From the NCBI RefSeq assembly GCF_946482605.1, contig NZ_CAMLSE010000014.1, positions 1 to 64,000 on the forward strand: a stretch of 64,000 nucleotides of DNA. Reading direction: 5' to 3'. This document shows positions 44,501-51,415 of the stretch, piece after piece. The stretch's first letter is position 1; every line of letters starts with the position of its first letter. The DNA comes from an uncultured Dyadobacter sp. Its GTDB lineage: Bacteria > Bacteroidota > Bacteroidia > Cytophagales > Spirosomataceae. A model generated the notes under the pieces. The model saw nothing but the letters and a program-made list of their open reading frames with translations, did no database searches and had not been told where the DNA came from. Both the position numbers and the translations under genes were made by a program.

Positions 44501-44818
44501 ACGGGCACTGCCAATCTCGTGGTTTTTCAGCACCTGTTCGAAACCTACCGGAAGGAAGTACTGCGCTCCAAATTGCTGATGGTAGAAGGAAAAGTACAGA
44601 AAGAAGGTGATGTGATTCACGTGGTGGTAAAAAAGTGTATCAATGCATCCGGGTTGCTCAAAAAGCTATCTGCGTCGGAGGAACAGGAGCCGGATGTGCT
44701 CACTCTTTCCCGTGCCGATGAAAAGGATGAATATGATTCACTGGCGAAGGCACGTAAAACTCAGCCCCGTAAGACTATCCAGGGCGAAATTTTCCCGGCC
44801 TCCCGTGACTTCCGGTAA
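41588..44818 (+). CDS. dnaE2: DnaE2, error-prone DNA polymerase III alpha-like subunit
   Basis: This 1,076-residue protein begins with a PHP domain (MDYTELQVTSNFSFLRGGSHPEEL, in pieces). The first motif lacks the usual histidine pair of proofreading PHP domains (ELQVTS). The palm catalytic segment PPDIDVDFEHERREEV is intact, with Asp residues needed for polymerisation. An OB fold-like region near residues 935-1000 follows the finger domain. DnaE2 extends mismatched primer ends during damage-induced mutagenesis with ImuA and ImuB. The start is the internal ATG at 41588, 41 bases after imuB; a longer frame to 41519 lies within imuB. Its 3' end overlaps the convergent MpaB gene by 58 bases. Confidence 0.95.
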   Translation: MDYTELQVTSNFSFLRGGSHPEELVEEAVRLGYTAIAITDRNTLAGIVRAHAATKNKPIRIIPACRLDLIDGPSLLAYPTDREAYSRLSALLTEGNLRTEKGKCELYKTDVYRYAAGMKFIVLPPAALNEAFDFDPAFAHALREYRKNLGNNLYLGATRAYQGDDLKKLYRLDQLSTRLDIPLIATNDVHYHHLQRRELQDVLTCVREKCTIYNAGFRLHENAERYLKPIEEMKRLFLKYPEAIERTQEIADACRFSLTTLKYVYPEELTTEGRTPLEELKYLICQRNSERYKEGVPDKVSSAIEHELKFIKEMDYAPYFLTVYDIVRFAREQNILCQGRGSAANSVICYCLGITSVDPMQIDLLFERFISSSRNEPPDIDVDFEHERREEVMQYIYNKYGRDRAGIVATVTQVHSKGAVRDVAKAMGMSMDAINRLSSSLWEFTDEWFDSKRISDHGFNPNDPHLIKILDLTNQYKGFPRQLGQHTGGFVITQGKLSDLCPILNARMENRTCIEWNKDDIDTLGFLKIDVLALGMLTCIRKAFDLLRNHYGKDYDLATVPTEDPKVYDMICKADTIGVFQIESRAQQSMLPRLKPRCFYDLVIEVAIVRPGPIQGDMVHPYLRRRNGEEDVEYPNEELREILHKTLGVPLFQEHAMKIAIKAAGFSATEADELRRSMATFKSKGIVSRLREKLITGMVENGYEKAFAERIFKQLEGFGSYGFPESHAASFALLVYVSSYIKYHHPDVFAAALLNSQPMGFYRPAQIVIDARNHEVVVRPIDINHSFWDNTLENIPDRQCALRLGFRQVKGLKEEEIQLLVAARTKPFTHIHQLSESGISQTALEKLADADAFRSIGFDRRQAFWEASALGDRPVGVFEGLSSASETEPQVELPVMSLSEHVIHDYATTSLSLKRHPVSFVRDQLHTLGVVPSDSLKEIQDGQYVKVAGLVLVRQRPGTASGICFITIEDETGTANLVVFQHLFETYRKEVLRSKLLMVEGKVQKEGDVIHVVVKKCINASGLLKKLSASEEQEPDVLTLSRADEKDEYDSLAKARKTQPRKTIQGEIFPASRDFR

Positions 44819-45582
44819 TCGGCAGGCGCCTGGTCAAGCTCGCTCACTTCAGAAGTGTATTCTTTGGGCAAAATCAGATCTCTCAGGAGCGTATGCAATT
44901 TAAAAATGCGGGCAAATTTATATGCAGGTAACAGGATATCCACCATCCAGCCAGCTCCAAGGCTTAGCAATGCGTTCACACGCTGCGGTATCAACCGTTT
45001 TTGTACCTGCAGTAACAAATGATACCGGAATGCCCCCAGATGCTTCCGGTACTGTTTATACAAATCAACCGTGAAGTCGCTCCGGATCAGGTTTTCGTTC
45101 AGATGCGCTGCCCGCATCATCTCCCATTGGCTGTAATCCGACGGTAACCCCGGAATGCCCATTCCGCTTCCTACCCGATTGAAAACAACAAATATCTCTT
45201 CCTTCTCAGCGGAAGTCAGCTTTCTTTCCAGCAATTCGTACGACCGCACCGAGTAGTCAATCAGCATAAACAATACATCCCGGTACGCGCTATCCGGAAT
45301 CCGTGCATTTCTCGCCTGCTCCACCCCCTGGTGAATGCTCGCAATGCGCGTGATCGCATTCATGGCACCTACCTCACTGGCAAAGACGATCTGCCGTGCA
45401 TAACCGACGGTCGAAAACAACCTGCCCAATGGGTCGGCCGGAAGCTTTCCGGTGAAATAGAGCCAATCCACCGATTTATTCAATGCAAACTCTGCCGAAG
45501 CACCCGCGAAAATGAACAGAATAGTATCCGCCTTTCCCCAGATCTCCCGCACTATCGAACCTTCTTTAACAAACCATTTCAT
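44761..45582 (-). CDS. MpaB-like oxygenase (DUF2236), operon gene 3
   Basis: This 273-residue protein belongs to the DUF2236/MpaB family: IVREIWGKADTILFIFAGASAEFALNK and WLYFTGKLPADPLGRLFSTVGYARQIVF at the start, HQGVEQARNARIPDSAYRDVLFMLIDYSVRSYELL in the core, in pieces. Family members bind heme b and include Lcp-type rubber oxygenases and the mycophenolic acid enzyme MpaB. Most bacterial members have no known substrate. It is the third gene of an operon, overlapping DUF2809 by four bases (ATGA). Its 3' end overlaps dnaE2 in the opposite direction by 58 bases. Confidence 0.85.
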   Translation of the reverse strand: MKWFVKEGSIVREIWGKADTILFIFAGASAEFALNKSVDWLYFTGKLPADPLGRLFSTVGYARQIVFASEVGAMNAITRIASIHQGVEQARNARIPDSAYRDVLFMLIDYSVRSYELLERKLTSAEKEEIFVVFNRVGSGMGIPGLPSDYSQWEMMRAAHLNENLIRSDFTVDLYKQYRKHLGAFRYHLLLQVQKRLIPQRVNALLSLGAGWMVDILLPAYKFARIFKLHTLLRDLILPKEYTSEVSELDQAPADYRKSREAGKISPWIVLRG

Positions 45583-45959
45583 ATCCTGCGAAAATTACCT
45601 GTCATTCTTTCCATACCCAATACAAATCCAACGCCCAGCGTGTAGGCCAGGATATCTCCCCAGGAAAAACTTGTCCCGATGATCGTCCGGGCAAAGTTAT
45701 TCCCTTCAAGTCCCATCACGCTGATAATCTGCACATATTGCAGTATCTCCACCATCCACGCAAAAAGCAGAACGACCAGAGCCGCCACGATTACATTCCA
45801 ATGCGTACATCCTCTCACCAAACAATAAAGCAATAGTACCACCAGAAAATCCCCACCCCATGGCCGGATCAGCTCGTCGCGTACAAATAATGCGATCAGT
45901 ACCTCCAGCACGAAAATCGCTAATGCACCGGTCAGGTATTTCTTTTGAACAGCCGACAT
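45579..45959 (-). CDS. DUF2809 small membrane protein, operon gene 2
   Basis: This 126-residue protein has about four membrane segments (residues 8-26, 36-48, 53-75, 103-118). It carries the DUF2809 features LIRPWGGDFLVVLLLYCLV and SFSWGDILAYTLGV. DUF2809 is a small VanZ-like family of unknown function. It overlaps the rSAM gene by one base (TAATG) and the MpaB gene by four, so translation of all three is likely coupled. A membrane role for the pathway is inferred from context only. Confidence 0.87.
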   Translation of the reverse strand: MSAVQKKYLTGALAIFVLEVLIALFVRDELIRPWGGDFLVVLLLYCLVRGCTHWNVIVAALVVLLFAWMVEILQYVQIISVMGLEGNNFARTIIGTSFSWGDILAYTLGVGFVLGMERMTGNFRRI

Positions 45960-47383
45960 TATTGAAAGAAAGAGTCTGCAAGTTCCACTTCCTTTTGCCC
46001 TGGCCGCGGTTCCGGCTGTTTTCCCGGTTTTACTTTTGCCAGAATGGTTTCCAGCAGTGGCAGCATTTTGTTAAGCCCCTCCGTTTTGATCATAAAATTC
46101 CAGAGCGGTTCGAACTTCTTCCACCCTCCGGTATAAAAGAAGTGTTTAAGCATATGTTTCACGGAATCATGCTGCAAGCTGGACCGGAAAATGTTCTTCC
46201 AGCTATAAAACTCCTTGTAGGCCCACCAATATCCTTCCTCCAACTGTTCGGCATGCAAGCCCCTCGTCTTGTAAACAACGTGCCGGGTATCGTACAAATC
46301 CCAGTTCCAGGTTTTGATCCTCCTCTCCTCTTCCATATCCTTAAACAACCCCGTACCCGGATAGGGTGTGAGTATATGGTAGGTTGAAGTCGTAATACCC
46401 TGATTGACACCCCATTCTACGGTTCTCTTAAAAACATCCCGGTCATCGTCATCCAACCCGAACACAAAACTTCCGTTGATCATGATGCCCAGCGAATGCA
46501 GGCGGCTCACCGCCTCGGCGTAGTCTTTTTCGAGGTTCTGTTTTTTATTGCTTTGTTTCAAATTCCGTGGAGAAAAGGTTTCAAAACCGACAAAAAGACT
46601 TCGCAACCCCGCATCAGCCGCTTTTTCGATCAGATTGCCCCTTAGAATAGCATCTACGGTCGAGGCACCCTGAAAAACACGGTTCATGCCTTTCATCCCC
46701 TCAAAAAGGCTTTCCGCAAACCGCACGTTCCCCAGCAAATGATCGTCCAGAAAGTAAAGATGCCGCCCCGGCAAGCGGTCGATCTCCGCCAATGCATCGT
46801 CCGTTTGTTGCGTATAAAATGTCTTGCCGCCTTCAAAAAAGGCATCCTTGTAACAAAAATTGCAATGGTGCGGGCAGCCCCTGGTTACTACGATCGAGTT
46901 AGGGACCAGGTACAGGCTTCGCTTGATGAGGTCGCGGCGGATGGGTGGTATTCCCGTAAGCGTGCGGGTAAGTGAAGTATAGACCTGTTGCGGGGTACCG
47001 TTCCTGAAATCCAGCAAAAACTTTGGGAATGTGTCTTCCCCCGGACCGATAAAAATTGTGTCGGCATGTACCCGGGCTTCGTGCGGCAATGAGGTAACAT
47101 GCAGCCCGCCCAGGATCACATAACTCCCCTGTCTCCGGTAATGATCGGCCAGCTTGTAGGCACGGTATGCATTGGTAATGTATACCTGAATAACCACAAG
47201 GTCCGGGCTATCGTCGAGCCTCAGATCCTCTACGTGCTGATCCTGCAAGTCGATCTCGTCATCGGGCGAAAGATAAGCGGCCAATGTCGCCAGTCCGAGC
47301 GGAGGGAACAACGAATACTTGATCGGTCGCCACAAAGGGCTCTCGGCTTCGGTCAGAGCGGGCAGGATCATCTTTACCTTCAT
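45959..47383 (-). CDS. B12-binding-type radical SAM protein, operon gene 1
   Basis: This 474-residue protein has an N-terminal B12-binding-like domain (residues 1-135; includes FPPLGLATLAAYLS, VVIQVYITNAYRAYKLAD and GGLHVTSLPHEA). A radical SAM core follows with the canonical cluster motif C170-x3-C174-xx-C177 (RGCPHHCNFC). GFETFSPRNLKQSNKKQNLEKDY, NGSFVFGLDDD and TPYPGTGLF fit the class B methyltransferase-like/MiaB-adjacent group. Members modify lipids, hopanoids or natural products by methylation or C-C chemistry. The ATG at 47383 is used, not the TTG at 47389. It heads the operon; a hairpin lies 89 bases upstream. Confidence 0.9.
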   Translation of the reverse strand: MKVKMILPALTEAESPLWRPIKYSLFPPLGLATLAAYLSPDDEIDLQDQHVEDLRLDDSPDLVVIQVYITNAYRAYKLADHYRRQGSYVILGGLHVTSLPHEARVHADTIFIGPGEDTFPKFLLDFRNGTPQQVYTSLTRTLTGIPPIRRDLIKRSLYLVPNSIVVTRGCPHHCNFCYKDAFFEGGKTFYTQQTDDALAEIDRLPGRHLYFLDDHLLGNVRFAESLFEGMKGMNRVFQGASTVDAILRGNLIEKAADAGLRSLFVGFETFSPRNLKQSNKKQNLEKDYAEAVSRLHSLGIMINGSFVFGLDDDDRDVFKRTVEWGVNQGITTSTYHILTPYPGTGLFKDMEEERRIKTWNWDLYDTRHVVYKTRGLHAEQLEEGYWWAYKEFYSWKNIFRSSLQHDSVKHMLKHFFYTGGWKKFEPLWNFMIKTEGLNKMLPLLETILAKVKPGKQPEPRPGQKEVELADSFFQ

Positions 47384-47471
47384 CACCAATGGATATTTTT
47401 AAAAGTACTTTGTATTGCAAAGTAAAATGAAAGTTTTGAACCAAACAATAGGGCCGGCCAGAAAACTAAAA

Positions 47472-47495
47472 AAGCCTTCGCGAATGCGAAGGCTT
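47472..47495 (-). terminator. Rho-independent terminator of the secreted protein gene
   Basis: A perfect 10-bp hairpin (AAGCCTTCGC at 47472-47481, GCGAAGGCTT at 47486-47495) has a 4-base loop. On the minus strand it is followed by a T-rich stretch. It lies 27 bases after the stop of the gene at 47522. Confidence 0.8.
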
Positions 47496-47521
47496 CTGGT
47501 CATGGAGTGCGGGTCAATCCG

Positions 47522-48187
47522 TCATTTCAGATCATCCAGGCGATATCCCAGATAGTCGTCCACGGTTAGCCTGTAATTCAAGTTCTTACGCGGGCTACTG
47601 ATATGAATGCTGTAAGTCCCCTGTGCGAGTTTCGACATATCGAACCAGCGACCATACGAGAGCTGATTCACCGATTCCTGATAGATCGTGCGCAATTCCG
47701 GATCGACGATCCGGATGTCGTAACGTTCCTGGGAAGGGTTTTTCAGGATTACTTTCATCTTACCCTGTTTTACCACATAAATGTTCGACATGGCGGTTTT
47801 GACACTGGCCCCACTGGATGGCAGCGATGTTTCCAGTTCGGGCCGGGCTATACTCCCAAGGCCTGCGCGACTGTCAGCCACGAGGTCGTACGTCTTCACT
47901 TTTGCAGAAAGCAGCTCTCTCGCCATCAATTTGCTGAGAAGATCATCGAAAAGGCGGATGTTTCGTTTGGTAAGTTTGATATACTTCCGGGACATCGACT
48001 CCTGGTAAAGTAACTGATTGCTACCGTCGTAAAACTGGACTACAGTATTCCGGGTATTCGGATCGGTGTGGACCTGCCAGTAACCTTTGTCAGGTTCTAC
48101 ATACGTCTGCGCATCAGCGGGCAAATACGAAGCCAGGCATAAGGCCGGCAGCAGTAGCAGGGATACTAAAATTCTGTTGATTTTCAT
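47522..48187 (-). CDS. Secreted protein with T9SS-sorting-domain-like C-terminus
   Basis: The ATG at 48187 gives 221 residues with a signal peptide (MKINRILVSLLLLPALCLASYLPADAQ). The N-terminal half has no recognised domain. The C-terminal 70 residues (IYVVKQGKMKVILKNPSQERYDIRIVDPELRTIYQES, then GTYSIHISSP) have the strand pattern of a T9SS type A-like beta sandwich. The hallmark F/Y-PNP is not clear, so cargo sorting by T9SS is only probable. A terminator follows. The longer frame to 48235 lacks a signal-peptide context. Confidence 0.72.
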   Translation of the reverse strand: MKINRILVSLLLLPALCLASYLPADAQTYVEPDKGYWQVHTDPNTRNTVVQFYDGSNQLLYQESMSRKYIKLTKRNIRLFDDLLSKLMARELLSAKVKTYDLVADSRAGLGSIARPELETSLPSSGASVKTAMSNIYVVKQGKMKVILKNPSQERYDIRIVDPELRTIYQESVNQLSYGRWFDMSKLAQGTYSIHISSPRKNLNYRLTVDDYLGYRLDDLK

Positions 48188-48376
48188 GGCTATCAAGGGG
48201 TGGAATTTTGGATAAAAAACACAAAACCAGGTCAATGGGCTACATTCCCATTCACTTCACTCCAAATTCTTGATGGCCATCAATTTGTTTCAAAGAGAAT
48301 AATCTGAGGTTGAAAGTTGCAGCTAATGCAAATTCTTTTCGAGATTAGGTCCGCAATCTATTTCAAGATAAAAACC

Positions 48377-48676
48377 ATGGTTACGATCACGCAGTTTGTT
48401 TACGTTAGGGAAGGTCAGGAACTGATATTTCAGGAGTTTGAATCGCTGGTTTTACCGCTATTGGCCCGCTACAACGGGAAACTACTCCTGAGACTCCGGA
48501 CGGGCCGGGAGCAGCTGATTGATGGCGAACTTGACGCGCCCTATGAAATTCATCTTGTCAGTTTTGAGTCGGCAGCGGACATGGCTGCCTATCTCGCGGA
48601 TCCTTTGCGGGAAGAATTTTTGCATTTAAAAGAAGAGTCGGTAACGAGTGTGATTACAGTGAAAGAGGGTGTGTGA
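48377..48676 (+). CDS. DUF1330-like small protein
   Basis: The ATG at 48377 gives 99 residues. The dimeric alpha/beta barrel pattern of DUF1330 is visible: MVTITQFVYVREGQELIFQEFESLVLPLLARYNGKLL, EIHLVSFESAADMAAYLADP, in pieces. DUF1330 proteins are ferredoxin-like fold proteins without a settled function. A frame reaching 48317 would add 20 residues that do not fit. It is convergent with the toxin gene, eight bases away. Confidence 0.78.
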   Translation: MVTITQFVYVREGQELIFQEFESLVLPLLARYNGKLLLRLRTGREQLIDGELDAPYEIHLVSFESAADMAAYLADPLREEFLHLKEESVTSVITVKEGV

Positions 48677-48684
48677 CCGGGTAA

Positions 48685-48942
48685 CTAGCGATATATGTCT
48701 TTTCTATCACCAATCTGAATGACTGTTATGACAAGCTCACCTTTCATTATTTGATACAAAATGCGGTAATTACCTGCTCTGATCCGATAGGTACCGTTCA
48801 CACCCTGTAATTTCTTTACCCCGGCCTGAAATGGGTTATCCGCAAGTGAATAAATCGCTTTGACGACCAGATCATAATTCGCTCTGGTTAATTTATTCAA
48901 ATACTTCTCGGCAGTGTGTGTGATAATAATCTTGTATTTCAA
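48685..48942 (-). CDS. RelE/ParE-type toxin
   Basis: This 85-residue protein of the RelE/ParE superfamily reads MKYKIIITHTAEKYLNKL, KAIYSLADNPFQAGVKKLQGVNGTYRIRAGNYRILYQIMKGELVITVIQIGDRKDIY, in pieces. The conserved R-[IV]-R-x-G-x-[YW]-R-[IV] core and the C-terminal GDRKDIYR fit RelE. Such toxins cleave mRNA in the ribosome or poison gyrase; which cannot be told here. It overlaps the antitoxin gene by four bases (ATGA) in the usual antitoxin-first order. Confidence 0.93.
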   Translation of the reverse strand: MKYKIIITHTAEKYLNKLTRANYDLVVKAIYSLADNPFQAGVKKLQGVNGTYRIRAGNYRILYQIMKGELVITVIQIGDRKDIYR

Positions 48943-49136
48943 CGCTCTATTCCGTGTTTTTTATCAAGCTTGGCGACTACTTCATCGAACGGTTTGGTTA
49001 AGTCATTTTTTGCAGCCTCCACGGCGATTACGTCCAGCAAATCTTCAACGAACTCTGATTTCGAGGTTGCATTGATCGTTACCTTTTTCAGTTTCCCCTT
49101 GGGTGTATACTCACTCTTGATCCCTGGTAATTTCAT
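48939..49136 (-). CDS. Antitoxin of the RelE/ParE pair
   Basis: This 65-residue protein, encoded immediately upstream of the toxin and overlapping it by four bases, is acidic at its C-terminal half and helical: KVTINATSKSEFVEDLLDVIAVEAAKNDLTKPFDEVVAKLDKKHGIER, in pieces. No ribbon-helix-helix or AbrB motif is obvious, but size and order fit a small RelB/ParD-like antitoxin of a Bacteroidota type. Its DNA-binding part, if any, would be in the basic N-terminus (KSEYTPKGKLKK). Confidence 0.85.
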   Translation of the reverse strand: MKLPGIKSEYTPKGKLKKVTINATSKSEFVEDLLDVIAVEAAKNDLTKPFDEVVAKLDKKHGIER

Positions 49137-49228
49137 AACGTTATTTTTGTAGCAGCAAGTTAAGCATTCTTTACCAGCACAGAAAGCGGGAAAACGACGC
49201 AGGATAACCCAACCTCGCCACTTGATAC

Positions 49229-49963
49229 TTAACGCACGACATCGAATCCGTCACCGTGATTCAGCAGTACCTCCGTCGTGACGGTCTCCCCGTCCAGTTC
49301 GATGATGCGATAGCCGTAATACCGGCTATGGACCACGATCTCCAATGGATTCTTTTCCATTTGCACCGACGCCGCCGGTGTCACGTATTGAGAGATGTTC
49401 TCTTCCTTCGTAAAATCGTCGGTATGATAATGCCCGCTGAAAACGGTAATATTCCGACCGCTTCGGGTCAGCACGTTTTTCACAGCCTCCCGGTTCAGCA
49501 GCGGATATTTGAAATCCACGGCGGTAAGCACCTGCAAAATCGGATGATGTATAAAAAACAGCACCTTTTTGGCCGTATCCAGCTCTGTTTCCAGCCATTG
49601 CAGCTGAATGTCGCTGACGGAATCGGAAGAAGAATCCAGAAAAATTGATTTGAAATTTTCATCCTCCTCCGCATGATACATTTCAGCCCTTTCGGTCAGG
49701 TATCCGGGCAGATAATGCGGCCGGATATCGGCAAACTTGTCGTGATTACCCGGTATTACCCTGAAATCAAAATCTTTCAGCAATGCGAAAAACCGCTCGT
49801 AACCGTCCGAATGACCGATATCTCCCGTGAAAATCACATGCCTGATGCCGCGTGCGCCCACATCCTGCAAGATCAGTTTCATGTTGGTGTCCGGATCGGC
49901 CCCGTGTTTGGCGGGCCATTCTTCATTTAAATGCAAATCGGTAATCTGAGCTATTCTTTTCAT
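49229..49963 (-). CDS. Metallophosphoesterase
   Basis: This 244-residue protein has the calcineurin-like metallophosphoesterase motifs in order: ITDLHLNE, FTGDIGHSD, PGNHDKF, FIHHPILQ and FSGHYHTDD. These bind two metal ions. The size matches CpdA/YfcE-type enzymes that hydrolyse cyclic nucleotides or phosphodiesters. It is divergent from the Fic gene with about 180 bases between. The ATG at 49963 fits the family start (MKRIAQITDLH). A longer frame to 50041 has no homology support. Confidence 0.92.
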   Translation of the reverse strand: MKRIAQITDLHLNEEWPAKHGADPDTNMKLILQDVGARGIRHVIFTGDIGHSDGYERFFALLKDFDFRVIPGNHDKFADIRPHYLPGYLTERAEMYHAEEDENFKSIFLDSSSDSVSDIQLQWLETELDTAKKVLFFIHHPILQVLTAVDFKYPLLNREAVKNVLTRSGRNITVFSGHYHTDDFTKEENISQYVTPAASVQMEKNPLEIVVHSRYYGYRIIELDGETVTTEVLLNHGDGFDVVR

Positions 49964-50070
49964 GGCACTTTCTGTTTGTTGCGAATATGAACCATTTCCA
50001 TCAAAACAATTGGTCCAATTTGCCGAAAACGGATGCGCCATTCATGCGAAAAGAAGCTAGATGAATTTTG

Positions 50071-50105
50071 TTTTGAGCCGAATAGCGAAAATATTCGGCT
50101 CAAAA
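50071..50105. repeat. Inverted repeat 1 at the fic promoter
   Basis: A perfect 14-bp inverted repeat, TTTTGAGCCGAATA at 50071-50084 and TATTCGGCTCAAAA at 50092-50105, has a 7-base spacer. It lies just upstream of a -7 element and 44 bases (centre to centre) from the second repeat. Confidence 0.8.
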
Positions 50106-50111
50106 TTTTCA

Positions 50112-50119
50112 TATATTTG
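50112..50119 (+). promoter_or_regulatory. -7 element of fic promoter
   Basis: TATATTTG is an exact TAnnTTTG match, 27 bases before the Fic ATG. It lies between the two inverted repeats and touches the left arm of the second. The -33 element at the usual spacing is not clear, as it would lie inside the first inverted repeat. Confidence 0.5.
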
Positions 50120-50146
50120 AGCCGAATAAACTTTCTATTCGGCTCA
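50118..50146. repeat. Inverted repeat 2 at the fic start codon
   Basis: The same sequence as inverted repeat 1: TGAGCCGAATA at 50118-50128 and TATTCGGCTCA at 50136-50146, again with a 7-base spacer. The right arm ends on the A of the Fic start codon. Confidence 0.8.
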
Positions 50147-51255
50147 TGGCTTACAATTGGCAACAACCCGACTGGCCCGATTTTCGATACGAGCTAAGCG
50201 CTATCGAAACAATGCTCTTTGCATTTGCGACCGAGAATGGGCACGTAAGCGGTCTCCTGAACGCGGCCAAAGATCAGATTCAAGCCAATGCGCTGGTACA
50301 TACACTGGTAGCCGAGGCCATTAAAACTTCCGAAATAGAAGGCGAATTCCTCAGTCGGCAGGATGTAGTGTCATCGATCCGCAACAACCTTGGTATCGGC
50401 CATAAAAACGAGCCGGTTCGCGACAAAAAAGCGCAGGGCGTCGCCGAACTGATCGTAAACGCCCGCGAGACATTTTCCGAACCCCTCACCGAAGCCATAC
50501 TCTGGAACTGGCACCAAATGCTCCTCGGGAGCAGCAAGACGATCCGAACCGGCACCTGGCGGGTCGGCGACGATCCGATGCAGGTCGTTTCCGGCAGCAT
50601 TGGCAAAGAAAAAGTACATTACGAAGCGCCACCATCCGGCGATGTACCGGCTGAGATGGCCCGGTTTATCGAATGGTTTAACAACACAGCCCCCGGCGGG
50701 CCAGATGAACTCACGAAAGCTCCGGTGAGATCGGCCATTGCGCACCTGTACTTTGAATCGATTCACCCGTTCGAGGATGGGAATGGGCGGATCGGGCGTG
50801 TGATAGCGGAAAAGGCGCTCGCACAAACACTGGGCCGGACTGTTATGCTGAGCCTGTCACGCAAGATAGAGGCGGATAAGAAAAGCTATTACCATGCATT
50901 GGAAACTGCACAGCAAAGTAATGAGATCACTTCGTGGATCCATTATTTTGTAAAAATCATTCTCGACGCCCAGCTCGAAGCCAGGGACCTGCTCGATTTT
51001 ACACTCAGAAAAACGCGGTTCTTCGATCAATTCAGGGAGCATCTGAACGAACGGCAAGCGAAAGCCATCAACAAAATGCTCGACTCCGGTCCGGAAGGGT
51101 TTGAAGGCGGCATGACGGCAAAAAAATACATGTCCATCACCAAAACCTCCAAAGCTACCGCCACCCGCGACCTGCAATACCTCACCGAAATCGAATGCAT
51201 TCTTCCCACCGGAGGCGGAAGAAGCACGAGTTACAGTCTCAACCTTCCGGCCTGA
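50146..51255 (+). CDS. Fic-family AMPylator-like protein with winged-helix C-terminus
   Basis: This 369-residue protein has a DUF4172-like N-terminal region (MAYNWQQPDWPDFRYEL, in pieces) and an intact Fic motif HPFEDGNGR with catalytic His207. It also has an N-terminal inhibitory helix motif TSEIEG (Thr61, Glu65, Gly66) that should block ATP in cis. The C-terminal region (MTAKKYMSITKTSKATATRDLQYLTEI) looks like a winged HTH. That places it in the Fic class with N-terminal autoinhibition and a putative DNA-binding tail. Two long inverted repeats flank its promoter and suggest self-regulation. Its protein target is unknown. Confidence 0.93.
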   Translation: MAYNWQQPDWPDFRYELSAIETMLFAFATENGHVSGLLNAAKDQIQANALVHTLVAEAIKTSEIEGEFLSRQDVVSSIRNNLGIGHKNEPVRDKKAQGVAELIVNARETFSEPLTEAILWNWHQMLLGSSKTIRTGTWRVGDDPMQVVSGSIGKEKVHYEAPPSGDVPAEMARFIEWFNNTAPGGPDELTKAPVRSAIAHLYFESIHPFEDGNGRIGRVIAEKALAQTLGRTVMLSLSRKIEADKKSYYHALETAQQSNEITSWIHYFVKIILDAQLEARDLLDFTLRKTRFFDQFREHLNERQAKAINKMLDSGPEGFEGGMTAKKYMSITKTSKATATRDLQYLTEIECILPTGGGRSTSYSLNLPA

Positions 51256-51415
51256 CTTGCTTAAAAAGACACTTTCATACGCTATCGCTCCTCGACCACA
51301 ACGTCATCATCAAAACAAGTGAACATCAGTAAGCTACTGGTGACTTATTTGCTGTAAACCATTATCTTCGCACCCTCAAACCTCTTAATTCAGTGTCGCT
51401 TAACATCCTTCCGAT

